A DNA stretch of 55,997 nucleotides, from NCBI GenBank assembly GCA_009781725.1, contig WQVF01000017.1, positions 1 to 55,997 on the forward strand. Reading direction: 5' to 3'. The translations under genes and the position numbers were made by a program. The notes beneath the pieces are model-generated. The model was not told the origin of the DNA, ran no database searches, and worked only from the letters and a program-made list of their open reading frames with translations. Below are positions 16,786 to 25,414 of the stretch, in pieces. Within the stretch, counting starts at the first letter, position 1. Each line of letters begins with the position of its first letter. This stretch comes from Defluviitaleaceae bacterium (GTDB taxonomy: Bacteria; Bacillota; Clostridia; Lachnospirales; WQUN01).

Positions 16786-19679
16786 GAGGGCGGGGGCAAT
16801 AAAGTAACAGGGAAACCCGCCAGATATGCCCTAATCAATGCTAAATCCGCCGCGGTTATTGCGCCGTCTCCGTTTACATCGGCAGCTTCCCGGATAATTG
16901 TTACTGGGAAACCGGCTAGATAGGCTCGCAGCATACCTACGTCTGCTGCGGATACTGTACCGCTGCCGGTTACATTGCCGGGGATTATTGAAGGGGGTGG
17001 AGTCGGTGCCGGAGCTAGAATCGGGGTCATTGGTATATAATCAGACCAAACCAGTACGCTAAAATCAGTATTTGCGCTTCGAACAAAAACTGGGACAGTT
17101 TGGTAAGAATTGTCTCCGGGAATCGACCCCACACCCAAAGCACCCACCATATTATTTCCCCAAGACCATACGTTTCCGCTGTCATCTACGATAACTGTAT
17201 GCATGGAACCAAGGGCAATAGATTCCACGCTGTTTATACCTAATTCTCCCAAGGAAAGCACTTGTGTAGCCCTGCGGACAGCATTGCCTGTAGTCCCGTT
17301 GCCAAGTTGGCCATGTGCATTGGTACTGCCCCATGACCACAAAGTTCCATCATTTCGTACAGCAATAGAGTGGTCAAACCCGGCCTGAATTCTTATTATG
17401 CCATCAAGTAATTCACCGTTTGCCATTAATACCAAAGAAGGTTCAGTTCTGTCATTTGGAGGATTAGGATTCGTCAGATTATAACCCAAACGTCCGGCAT
17501 CTTGTCCCCAAGCCCAAACATTGCCGTTTGTGTCTAAAGCCAGATTGAAATCCCCACGTGCTGAAATGGCTATAATGTTATCAACGCCCTGTACTTGGGC
17601 AGGGTCGAAGTTTTGGGCTCTGTCGCTGGGTCCAAGTTGACCGCGATTATTACGTCCCCATGTCCAAACATAACCATTTGTGTCCAGAGCAACTGTGTGA
17701 TTATGGCCAGCTTCTATTGCAGTTATATTATACACGCCTGGCACTTGCCTAGGGCGTAATCTGCGCCTATTTTCCCCATTCTGATTGCTGCCCGTTTGCA
17801 GACCACCAAGTTGACCGTGGTCATTACGCCCCCATGTCCAAACTGTGCCGTCTGCTCTCAAGGCCACCGAGTGACGTTCCCCTGCCGCAGCGGCGAGGAT
17901 GTCATCAAAGGCATCATTCACATCATAAGGCTCATAGGTAAGACGAGGATTTAATCCTTGGGGAGCCCACCCAGGTTGAACAGGCCTGACTCGCCTTGGT
18001 ATATCAAGGCGTACATCTGTTACAATCATAGCATCACGGTTTCTACGACCTATCCCTCCTTGCCCGTCCATGTTCCAACCCCAGGAATACACAGCACCTC
18101 CTTCTGGTGAACCAACATCGCGTATTGCTAAAACATGGACATAATTAATGGCAGTACTGGGGGCAAGCTCCATGACGTTGTCCAGCACACCGTCCCAACC
18201 AGGGCGGGCATTCTGTGCCCGGACAGGGGTGCGCTGGTCGGTTGTAGAGGATGCAATCAATTGATGGTGATTGTTTCTCCCCCAACCTGATACAGTGCCG
18301 TCGCTATGCAAGGCTAATGAAAACGAATCCCCCGCCACGACACTTTGCATATTGTGCAAGTTATCAATTTGCAGTGGAATCGCGGAAGAATTGGGATTAC
18401 CATTTCCTAACTGGCCGTCCCAGTTTCGCCCCCAAGTCATCACTCTGCCATCTGCGAGTATCGCCCCACTATGTCCATCACCCGCTGTGATATATCTTGC
18501 ATTTGTTATACCTATCACTTGCACAGGTACATTACTGTTCATTCTCGTGCCGTTGCCTAATTGTCCGTCTCGATTCCATCCCCAAGCCCAAACAGTGCCG
18601 TCTTCCCGCAAAGCTAAGGTGTGGTCTCTGTTTGCTGCAAGGCGGACAACTCTGTCAATACCTTCTACTCTTGTAGGTATCATAACCACTTCGATTTCTG
18701 GGGCAAAGCCAAGCTGACCATTGTTATTACGCCCCCAGGTGTAGACATAGCCATCACTTGTAAGTGCCGTAGAGTGGGTGCCTCCACCCTCAATTTGGAG
18801 TATCGTTGCATTTGTTGGAAATTCCACTCTCACCGGGGTTAGTGCGTATGTAGTCGTCCCATCTCCTATTTGGCCCCAGTTATTTTGCCCTAATCCCCAA
18901 ATAATACCGTCTTTATCCAAAGCAAATAGATGTTCATTTCCTGCGGAAAGTGCCACAATATTTTCTAAGCCATCAATTAACACAGGGTAATCGCTATTGA
19001 TTGGGGGTGCTCCTGTTTGGTTTCTGGAATCCATTTGACCCCAGCCCAAAACTGTACCGTCATTGCGTAGCGCAGCGGAAAAGAGCATACCCACTTCAAG
19101 GGCTACAATATCCCTTAGGAAATATTCGTGGGCAGACGTCCCTCTTCCGCGTACGCGCATTACCGGTGCGGCCTGTGAACTTGGATACGCGCCTCCGTCT
19201 ATTATGCGGCCTGAGCCTTTTTGTCCTTCCCAACCCCATCCCCAAGCCCAAACAGTGCCGTCACTGCGCAATGCCAAATTATGCATTTTATGGGATGCAA
19301 TCACAGTAATATTGTTAAACACCTCTGCCGGATATGGAAAATCAGGATCAGGTGCAAAGCCGGTTTTATCGCTAGCCCACATTGTACGTGCCCGCGTTGG
19401 GGTGCTTCGGCTCCTAAAGCTCGATTGGCTGGTGCCCAATTGCGCTTCCGCTTGACGGCCCCAATTCCAAATGGTGCCGTCCTCTCTTAAAATAACAGTG
19501 TGGTCAAAACCGGCCTCCAGCCCCACCACAGGCCTTTCTTGATTGTCACTTGCGAATGTATTATTTCCGGTTCCCGCAGCAAGAATCACTGTAAAAACCA
19601 ATAGGCAAATAATAAAACATAACACCCCACGCTGAAATGTAGGTGTTCTTACCCCACGATGATACTTTTTTGATTTCAT
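16782..19679 (-). CDS. Secreted RCC1-repeat double beta-propeller protein with C-terminal dockerin
   Basis: This is a 965-residue exported protein. A signal peptide (RGVLCFIICLLVFTVILAAG) is followed by 14 RCC1-type repeats with the pattern LALRxDGTVWxWGxNxxGQLG. That number is enough for two seven-bladed propellers. A Pro-rich linker (ILAPAPTPPPSIIPG) leads to two dockerin-type calcium loops, GNVTGSGTVSAADVGMLR and ADVNGDGAITAADLALIR, each followed by AYLAGFPVT. Dockerins bind cohesins, and the gene directly upstream encodes a membrane-anchored cohesin protein, so display by that partner is inferred. The ATG at 19679 has GAGAGG in front of it; an upstream in-frame ATG has none. The stop codon lies in a palindromic repeat. 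Secreted RCC1 proteins are usually ligand-binding, but no ligand can be named. Confidence 0.88.
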   Translation of the reverse strand: MKSKKYHRGVRTPTFQRGVLCFIICLLVFTVILAAGTGNNTFASDNQERPVVGLEAGFDHTVILREDGTIWNWGRQAEAQLGTSQSSFRSRSTPTRARTMWASDKTGFAPDPDFPYPAEVFNNITVIASHKMHNLALRSDGTVWAWGWGWEGQKGSGRIIDGGAYPSSQAAPVMRVRGRGTSAHEYFLRDIVALEVGMLFSAALRNDGTVLGWGQMDSRNQTGAPPINSDYPVLIDGLENIVALSAGNEHLFALDKDGIIWGLGQNNWGQIGDGTTTYALTPVRVEFPTNATILQIEGGGTHSTALTSDGYVYTWGRNNNGQLGFAPEIEVVMIPTRVEGIDRVVRLAANRDHTLALREDGTVWAWGWNRDGQLGNGTRMNSNVPVQVIGITNARYITAGDGHSGAILADGRVMTWGRNWDGQLGNGNPNSSAIPLQIDNLHNMQSVVAGDSFSLALHSDGTVSGWGRNNHHQLIASSTTDQRTPVRAQNARPGWDGVLDNVMELAPSTAINYVHVLAIRDVGSPEGGAVYSWGWNMDGQGGIGRRNRDAMIVTDVRLDIPRRVRPVQPGWAPQGLNPRLTYEPYDVNDAFDDILAAAAGERHSVALRADGTVWTWGRNDHGQLGGLQTGSNQNGENRRRLRPRQVPGVYNITAIEAGHNHTVALDTNGYVWTWGRNNRGQLGPSDRAQNFDPAQVQGVDNIIAISARGDFNLALDTNGNVWAWGQDAGRLGYNLTNPNPPNDRTEPSLVLMANGELLDGIIRIQAGFDHSIAVRNDGTLWSWGSTNAHGQLGNGTTGNAVRRATQVLSLGELGINSVESIALGSMHTVIVDDSGNVWSWGNNMVGALGVGSIPGDNSYQTVPVFVRSANTDFSVLVWSDYIPMTPILAPAPTPPPSIIPGNVTGSGTVSAADVGMLRAYLAGFPVTIIREAADVNGDGAITAADLALIRAYLAGFPVTLLPPPS

Positions 19680-19718
19680 AATTACCTCTCTTTGTGTGCT
19701 TCTCTCCATACATTGAGA

Positions 19719-20956
19719 TTATTTGTCTACTATATCCGTAATCCGCTCTTCGCGATTATGACGGGTGAGGTCTTTATCGTATTGGTCAGCTTGGGCCTTG
19801 TGCTTCCTAGTCAAGGTTATAATGCCATAGGTGGTTATTCCCGTTAGCATTACTGCCACAAAGATTGCGAAGCTGATATTGAGAGGGTTGGTTTGGGGGT
19901 TGGGTCGTTTGCCTGATGGACAAGGGGTGGGGGTTGGTGTGTTGGAGGGTCTTGGGGTATTGGAAGGGGCTGGTGTGTTGGAAGGCCCGGGGGTATATTG
20001 GAGGGAGCCGGAGTTGCAGATGGCCCAGGTGTAGGTGATGGAGAAGGGGTTGGTGTGGGAGTAGGCGAGGGTGAAGGGCTTGGTGCTACGATAGCTGTCC
20101 AAGTTGCTTGTAATGTAGTGTTTGCATTAAAGGTATAGGGTAGATTGACAGCGTTGCCGTCTATTGTCCAACCGGCAAATGTATAGCCGGCGCGGGTTGG
20201 TGTTGGTAATGAATTAACAGTTTCTCCAATAGGGCGCAGCCACGTAATATAGCCGGACCCGTCAAGCTGGCCGGGAGCCGCGTTTAGGACTATTGCTATT
20301 GTGATGTGAGGGGTAGGTGAGGGAGAGGGGGTAGGAGGTGCAGGGGAAGGAGAGGGGGTAGGAGGAGTAGGTGTGGCGGTGGGAGTAGCGGTTGGTGTAG
20401 GCGTTGGTTCCTCTTGTGGGGCGGTCACATTAACTAAACCATTGCTAACGGAAACATTAACGGCATTGAACACAAATCCATACGCTACATAGGCTGAAGA
20501 AACAGATATGGTTACTGGTGTAGCCCCGACCGGGGCATAGTCACGCACTCTAAATCGTATGGTTGCAAGATTACCGGTAGCTGTGGAAACACCGGTAGGG
20601 TCAGCCAGCTCAAAGTTTGTGTTAAAGGGGTTGGCGTCTGTGGGAGGCGGTTGTGGTAAGAGCATCGTATCTCCTGCTGTTAGGCCAACACGCTCAAGTA
20701 CCGCGCTATTGTAACTGACGTTAAGGAATAGCATGGTTATTCCGGAGTTTTCGTCCAGACGGATATTGATATCTACATATTCCCCTGGGGCTGCGTTTGC
20801 GGTGGTGGCATAGACTCTTACATTGTCGTTGAGGGTGGTAAAGGCGGCTCTGACTTCGTTGTTGTAGTTTTCATACCCTTCGTCTGCGGCTAGAGCCCAG
20901 ACCATAATTGCGGCTAGTGTCACTAGCAGTACTCCTAATTTTATTGCGCGTTTCAT
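19719..20956 (-). CDS. Membrane-anchored cohesin protein, reading frame interrupted by a 2-bp insertion
   Basis: The first frame (20956-19850) encodes a signal peptide (residues 1-24) and a cohesin domain (about 46-179). Cohesin features include APGEYVDINIRLDE, ITMLFLNVSYNSAVLE, ATIRFRVRD and GATPVTISV. A Pro/Thr linker, one InlB-type B-repeat (about 219-290, GYTFAGWTIDG) and a second Pro/Thr/Ser linker follow. In the next frame (to 19719) the linker continues as SNTPAP-type hexapeptides, then a membrane helix (ISFAIFVAVMLTGITTYGII) and a basic tail. The two parts join naturally if the extra TA near 19994-19997 is removed. As sequenced, the first frame runs into non-native proline-rich residues and ends without an anchor. 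GGAGG lies 7 nt before the ATG. The dockerin gene follows 39 bp downstream. Confidence 0.8.
19936..20009. repeat. Four 18-bp tandem repeats encoding Pro-rich hexapeptides, one with +2 bp
   Basis: Units at 19936, 19954, 19972 and 19990 follow the patterns GGTGTGTTGGAGGGTCTT and GGGGTATTGGAAGGGGCT. The last is 20 bp because TATT has become TATATT. On the minus strand they encode SNTPxP repeats in the linker of the cohesin protein. The insertion causes the frame change. Confidence 0.8.
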
Positions 20957-21549
20957 TTCGTTACCTCCAAAAATTATGTGAACTGTATGCCTCTCTGATG
21001 ATAATTGATATCCACTACATTATTCCTGAATATTCCTCCCGGTCCAATCCTTATATGAATGTTCTAAAATTATGAACACGGGTATTAATTATGCTGTAAT
21101 GCATGATAAAATTGCCGCCGTTATTGTGTATGGCTCCATTAGGGGCACTGGTAATTGTAATATCTGCAATGAAAATAATTATGCTTTGCACTAAATCATC
21201 TGTGACCACGAAACACGCAATCTATATGTAAACCAAGTATGCCAATAACCTCATATTGTAAATGTAGCATCCTAATGATATCCATGTCAACAACAGAGAT
21301 GTTGCAAAAATATCAAGTATACCTGCATATAAATCAATAATCATTCAAAAAATCACAAACGAGATATAAAACCTTTGGCAAAAATGACAAAACTTATTTG
21401 TGGGTTGAGAACACATCCGCACATTGTACGCAGACTCAATAATAAACATAAAGTCCCAATAATTGCAATTATCATTAAAAACAATGCAAAAAAGGAACGA
21501 CCGCTTTTGTCAGAATCATCAAAACCACTCCTGTAGACAGCTCATGTTA
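20957..21549. other. AT-rich intergenic region with a possible coding remnant
   Basis: There is no complete gene in about 590 bp between the divergent cohesin and glpA-like genes. On the minus strand, 21221-21051 is open for about 56 codons. The end of that frame (ADITITSAPNGAIHNNGGNF) vaguely resembles beta-helix surface-protein sequence. There is no start site or ribosome site, so it is at best a scar. Promoters for the flanking genes should lie here but none is convincing. Confidence 0.35.
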
Positions 21550-21664
21550 TATAACGAACGACTTTCGAAATCATGATTGCGCGTCGGGCAAAATCAGATA
21601 AAACGCTTGTTTCGCGTTTTTATCAGCCCTCCTTCAATCACGTTTCTCAATGTCGTTCGCTATA
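21550..21664. repeat. 115-bp palindromic element related to the TATAGCG family
   Basis: The ends TATAACGAACGAC and GTCGTTCGCTATA are inverted. Inside, ATCAGATAAAACGC faces GCGTTTTTATCAG. The end TATAGCGAA and the arms GAGAAAC and TTTCGAAATCA match the 104-bp family, but the central stem is unrelated. It lies in the upstream region of the glpA-like gene. Confidence 0.7.
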
Positions 21665-21699
21665 GTATAATACCAAAAAATATCATCCTCGGAGCAAAT

Positions 21700-23130
21700 A
21701 TGTACGACATAATAATTATAGGCGGCGGAATAATCGGCTGTGCCACCGCCCGCGAGCTAAGCCGCTACGATTTTAATATCCTCTTAGTTGAGCGGGGTAC
21801 TGACATCGCCTGCGGTGCCACTAAAGCCAACAGCGGGATACTTCATGCTGGATATGACTGCCATCCTGGGACTTTAAAAGCTGCCCTTAATGTACAGGGC
21901 GCGGCAATGTACCCCGATTTGTGCAAAGAATTGGATATCCCATACCACATCAACGGCTCTATGGTTATCGGTACCAATGAAAAGGATTTCTCCCGCCTGC
22001 AAGCTCTGTACAAGCAGGGCCTTGAAAACGGTGTCAAGGATATGGAGCTGCTGTCACGGGAGGAAGTCCTTGCCCTAGAGCCTAATCTTACCGGCCATGT
22101 GACAGCTGCACTACGAGCAAAAACAGCAGGAGTAATTTCCCCCTACGAAGCTGGGATTGCTTTTGGAGAAAACGCGGCCCAAAATGGTGTAGAGTTTTTG
22201 CTGGAAACTGAGGTAATTCGGGTTGAAACAGATGCAGGCCGAGGTTATATCGTCCATACAGCAGGAGGGAGATGCGCGCCCTTATGTGGGAAGGTTATAA
22301 TCAACGCCGCCGGGATTGAAAGTGCCAATATCCATAATCATATTTCCTCTCACAAAGAGGCGATTATCCCCCAACGAGGCCAATATTTCCTATTAGATAA
22401 CACCCAAAAGGACTTGGTAAAACACACAATTTTCCCGCTGCCCTCTCATCTGGGAAAAGGCTCGCTCATTGTCCCAACCGTAGACGGAAACATCTTACTA
22501 GGTCCCACAGCCGAAGAGCCAGAAAGTCCAACTGCCACAGGCACCACGGCTGAAGGCTTGAAAAATGCTCTGGATAAAGTCAGTATATTGCTAAAGTCCG
22601 TACCCATATATGATTGCATAACCGCTTATGCGGGAATCCGTGCAAAACACAAGGATAAAGACTTTGTAATCGAAGAAGTGGCCCCCGGCTTTATTAATGC
22701 CATGGGCATAGATTCCCCTGGTCTATCAGCTGCCCCGGCCATTGCGGCGCGCATAGTCGAAATTGTAACGTCGCGACTTCAACCAAATTTAAATCACAAT
22801 TTTAAAGCCCAACGAATCGGAAAAAAATCCTTCCGAGATTTATCCCAAACAGAACAAGCCGCCTTAATAAAAGAAAACCCAGCCTATGGCCGTGTAGTAT
22901 GTCGCTGCGAAACAATAACAGAGGCAGAAATCATCGATGCAATACACAGACCCTTGGGTGCGAGAAACCTTGACGCAATAAAACGCCGTACCCGAGCCCA
23001 AATGGGCCGCTGCCAAGGAGGGTTTTGTAAGTTGAGATTAGTGGAGCTGCTGAGCCAGGAATTGGGTATACCACCCGCCGCCGTTACAATGGACGGACCA
23101 GGGTCTGAGCTGATGCCGATTCAACTATGA
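21700..23130 (+). CDS. FAD-dependent oxidoreductase with BFD-type [2Fe-2S] domain (GlpA-like)
   Basis: The 476-residue protein has an N-terminal FAD-binding Rossmann motif (YDIIIIGGGIIGCATARELS) and a DAO-type substrate domain (GAGTR-like AGIRAKHKDKDFVI near 355). The C-terminal [2Fe-2S] module has four cysteines in VCRCE and GRCQGGFC. This matches the GlpA subunit family of anaerobic glycerol-3-phosphate dehydrogenase in Clostridia, which oxidises glycerol-3-phosphate to dihydroxyacetone phosphate. The usual partners (a pyridine-nucleotide-disulfide oxidoreductase and a DUF1667 protein) are absent here. Other 2-hydroxyacid substrates are possible. The ATG at 21700 is 5 nt behind GGAG. A longer in-frame start would read through the palindromic element upstream and is rejected. 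Confidence 0.82.
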   Translation: MYDIIIIGGGIIGCATARELSRYDFNILLVERGTDIACGATKANSGILHAGYDCHPGTLKAALNVQGAAMYPDLCKELDIPYHINGSMVIGTNEKDFSRLQALYKQGLENGVKDMELLSREEVLALEPNLTGHVTAALRAKTAGVISPYEAGIAFGENAAQNGVEFLLETEVIRVETDAGRGYIVHTAGGRCAPLCGKVIINAAGIESANIHNHISSHKEAIIPQRGQYFLLDNTQKDLVKHTIFPLPSHLGKGSLIVPTVDGNILLGPTAEEPESPTATGTTAEGLKNALDKVSILLKSVPIYDCITAYAGIRAKHKDKDFVIEEVAPGFINAMGIDSPGLSAAPAIAARIVEIVTSRLQPNLNHNFKAQRIGKKSFRDLSQTEQAALIKENPAYGRVVCRCETITEAEIIDAIHRPLGARNLDAIKRRTRAQMGRCQGGFCKLRLVELLSQELGIPPAAVTMDGPGSELMPIQL

Positions 23131-23140
23131 AAGACAAACC

Positions 23141-23220
23141 GTCATTGCGAGGAGCGTAGCGACGAAACAATCCAGCACTATACCGAGCTTTCTGGATTGC
23201 TTCGTTTCACTCGCAATGAT
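23141..23220. repeat. GTCATTGCGAG palindrome, copy 1
   Basis: GTCATTGCGAGGAGC and GCAATGATG-type ends flank AATCCAG...CTGGATT, giving a long imperfect hairpin. It is one of four copies in the window (also 48003, 52372, 53401) and belongs to a palindrome family I have seen widely in bacterial genomes. Here it separates two convergent genes and may act as a terminator. Confidence 0.8.
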
Positions 23221-23231
23221 GGGTTTTATGT

Positions 23232-23864
23232 TTATCCCGGTTCATACCCGGTTTTTTTCTTCGCCAGCTTAATCCGCGCCAAATCATCTCTTTCACGCTC
23301 TTCCAGCCGTTCTCTAATATACTTAATCCGAGCCTCGTACTTGGGAATAACAATGTTCCCAAGGGCGTTGGCTCTTTTTTGTGTCTTTTTTATATGTAAT
23401 TGCAATCGATACACCGTATTTTCTATTGCTGCCCAGGAAATAATAAGTTTCCGGGCTTCTTTCCACGCAAGCACTGCCTCATCTAGTGATATTGTCGTAC
23501 CTGCAAGTTCATAGCTGATTTCCAGCAAAATATAGTCTTCGTTCACTACCGGCAGCTCCACGCCCATTAATCTACGAAAACTAAATGGTACGTTACCAGG
23601 CGTAGATGCTTTTACTCCGTTGACTATCTCGTCTAATTTGTCCATACCTATTTCTGCTGCTACCACTTTAAATGCAGTAAGGGCCTTCTCTAATGCCCGA
23701 CCCAGCTCCAGCCGCATATTTGCAGCTTGCCCCTGCACAGCCAACAGCTCATTTGCAAGCACTTGCCGTTTTCTTTCCAATAAATCATAACCCCTGCGGG
23801 CAAGAACCAGTCGTCCCCGGGTTAATATCAGATTCTGCTTTGTTGGTAAATTATGGGCATCCAT
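23232..23864 (-). CDS. atpD: V-type ATP synthase subunit D, orphan
   Basis: The 210-residue protein has two long helical arms typical of the central-shaft subunit D of V/A-type ATPases. The N-terminal arm (LILTRGRLVLARRGYDLLER, KRQVLANELL) and the C-terminal arm (ENTVYRLQLHIKKTQKRANA, LGNIVIPKYEARIKYI) are joined by a globular middle containing FRRLMGVELPVV. Subunit D couples rotation of the membrane ring to the catalytic A3B3 head. The gene stands alone with no other ATPase subunit within this window, although subunit D is normally the last or next-to-last gene of a 7-9 gene operon. No good ribosome site precedes the ATG at 23864. The product could complete a complex encoded elsewhere or be a degenerate paralogue. 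Confidence 0.85.
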   Translation of the reverse strand: MDAHNLPTKQNLILTRGRLVLARRGYDLLERKRQVLANELLAVQGQAANMRLELGRALEKALTAFKVVAAEIGMDKLDEIVNGVKASTPGNVPFSFRRLMGVELPVVNEDYILLEISYELAGTTISLDEAVLAWKEARKLIISWAAIENTVYRLQLHIKKTQKRANALGNIVIPKYEARIKYIRERLEERERDDLARIKLAKKKTGYEPG

Positions 23865-23950
23865 GGATGAAGTGTACCAATTTTTAATAGAATAATCTAG
23901 TGGATAATGTGAAATGCTTATAAATATGACTTATAATTAAATGGTTTACC

Positions 23951-24038
23951 ATGCGAAGCATGGCTCCGTAGCGTAGCGAGGAAGCGAGGACGGGCTTTGC
24001 CCGCCGCAAGCGGCGGGGGTTTGGGGGCAGAGCCCCCA
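23951..24038. repeat. GC-rich palindromic repeat, copy 2
   Basis: Modules CCGTAGCGTAGCGAGGAAGC, CGGGCTTTGCCCG, CCGCAAGCGG and GGGGGCAGAGCCCCC match the inverse of the repeat at 12785. It occupies most of the 5' flank of the next gene and ends 25 bp before its start codon. Confidence 0.8.
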
Positions 24039-24063
24039 TTAAAATCAAGGGGAGGGATTTTCA

Positions 24064-24516
24064 ATGCCATCTGTTGGCTTGATTGGAAAAAACGGACAGG
24101 AAGTTGAGCAGGAATTTTTGCGTATGAGCGGCGGAAACATCAATTGCTATCACATTACAGGCGATGAGCATGGCCCGGAGCTTGATGTGCTTGTCGTTTC
24201 CGGGGTTTCTCCGGCTTTGCCTGAAGCAATCCCCAGGCTTACGCAGTCAGGATATCTTGTGGTCAATGCCGATGACAAGGCTATTCTTCCAAATATTGCG
24301 CCTACCAATGTTAAGCTAATCACATATGGCTTCAGCAATAAAGCTTGTATCACCGCCTCAAGCATCACCGATGACAACATGCATATTTGTATCCAACGAG
24401 GGTTCGTAGCCTTGGACGGTGCCGTCAAAGACCCGCAGGAATTCTCTGCTACAGCAGGGACCGTACCGCCGGAAGCAACCCTTGGAGCAGCCGCAGCATG
24501 GGCCATATGTGGGTAA
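24064..24516 (+). CDS. Mur-ligase-like conserved protein, 150 residues
   Basis: I recognise this only loosely as a conserved clostridial protein resembling the central domain of Mur ligases or CapB. The N-terminus has a GLIGKNGQ loop. The middle (SGYLVVNADDKAILP) and ITYGFSNKACITAS match the Mur-ligase strand-helix pattern in which released nucleotides and substrates are handled. It lacks a full P-loop (GTNGKT) and the C-terminal Mur domain, so it cannot be a complete ligase. No signal peptide or membrane helix is seen. AGGGGAGGG precedes the ATG. It may be cotranscribed with the SSB-like gene 227 bp downstream. Function unknown. Confidence 0.55.
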   Translation: MPSVGLIGKNGQEVEQEFLRMSGGNINCYHITGDEHGPELDVLVVSGVSPALPEAIPRLTQSGYLVVNADDKAILPNIAPTNVKLITYGFSNKACITASSITDDNMHICIQRGFVALDGAVKDPQEFSATAGTVPPEATLGAAAAWAICG

Positions 24517-24743
24517 GCCGCTGATAATATACTATTAAAACCGTGAAGTCCATATTTACACGAGTAAAATCTGTGATAAAATACCTAAGACATGAACACG
24601 AGCGGCCTTCTTCCCTGGCAGAGTCCTATTTACAGGCAAAGCCCCCTTTGGAGGCAGAATACAATATTTCGAACAGCGGGTTCTAAAGCCCGGCCAGCCG
24701 GAATATCCTACAAAAGAAGAAACTTACTTAAGGCGGGAATCAA

Positions 24744-25394
24744 ATGGAAAATGGCACTAATTTTATTGAGGTTGGCGGGCGCGTCCAAGCTGACCTGGTA
24801 TTTAGCCACGAAATTTACGGCGAAGGCTTTTACCGCTTTGATGTAGAAGTAGATAGACTTAGCGGTACTGCAGACGCTCTTCCCGTAACCGTATCCGAAC
24901 GGATAATAGACAGGGGTGCCATGAAGCCAGGGCAGCTGGTGCTTATCAGGGGCCAAATTCGTTCATATAACAATTACGTTGAGGCAGACCGGAAAAATAA
25001 ACTGGTGCTCACGGTTTTTGCCCGGGATATTGAGCTGCTGGATAAGCCTGTGGACCCAAGTCCCAACGATGTCTTTTTGAATGGGTATCTTTGTAAGCCA
25101 CCCATTTATCGCACAACCCCATTTGGCCGCGAAATCGCGGATTTGCTGGTAGCCGTAAACCGCTCCTACAACAAGTCGGACTACATACCCTGCATTGCAT
25201 GGGGTAGAAACGCAAGGTACGCCGGCCGGTTGACAGTTGGGGATAATATCCGTCTATGGGGCAGGATGCAAAGCCGCCAGTACCAAAAACGCAAAGACGA
25301 TGGGGAAGTACAAGAAAAAACCGCATACGAAGTGAGCACGGCTAAAATCGAGGTTATATTGCCGGAGGATGAACTGGTAAGCGGCGAGGAGTAA
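24744..25394 (+). CDS. Single-stranded DNA-binding-like protein (OB folds)
   Basis: The 216-residue protein has two OB-fold-like halves. The first (about 5-105) carries FYRFDVEVDRLSGTAD and LVLIRGQIRSYNN. The second (about 106-205) carries VFLNGYLCKPPIYRTTPFG, DLLVAVNRSYNKSDYIPCIA and WGRNARY, which is the classic bacterial SSB sequence pattern. The usual acidic DDDIPF tip is absent; the protein ends PEDELVSGEE. Proteins of this layout occur in Clostridia beside the main SSB. It would bind ssDNA, but the role is unknown. GGCGGG lies before the ATG and a clear terminator follows. Confidence 0.75.
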   Translation: MENGTNFIEVGGRVQADLVFSHEIYGEGFYRFDVEVDRLSGTADALPVTVSERIIDRGAMKPGQLVLIRGQIRSYNNYVEADRKNKLVLTVFARDIELLDKPVDPSPNDVFLNGYLCKPPIYRTTPFGREIADLLVAVNRSYNKSDYIPCIAWGRNARYAGRLTVGDNIRLWGRMQSRQYQKRKDDGEVQEKTAYEVSTAKIEVILPEDELVSGEE

Positions 25395-25414
25395 AATTTA
25401 GTAAAAATAAATCG

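Noticed and set aside
21577..21699. N-terminal extension of the glpA-like frame
   Set aside because: It reads through a palindromic element, lacks a ribosome site, and the FAD motif starts right after the ATG at 21700.
24592..24846. 84-residue open frame before the SSB-like gene
   Set aside because: No ribosome site, no recognisable sequence, and it overlaps the well-supported SSB-like gene in another frame.
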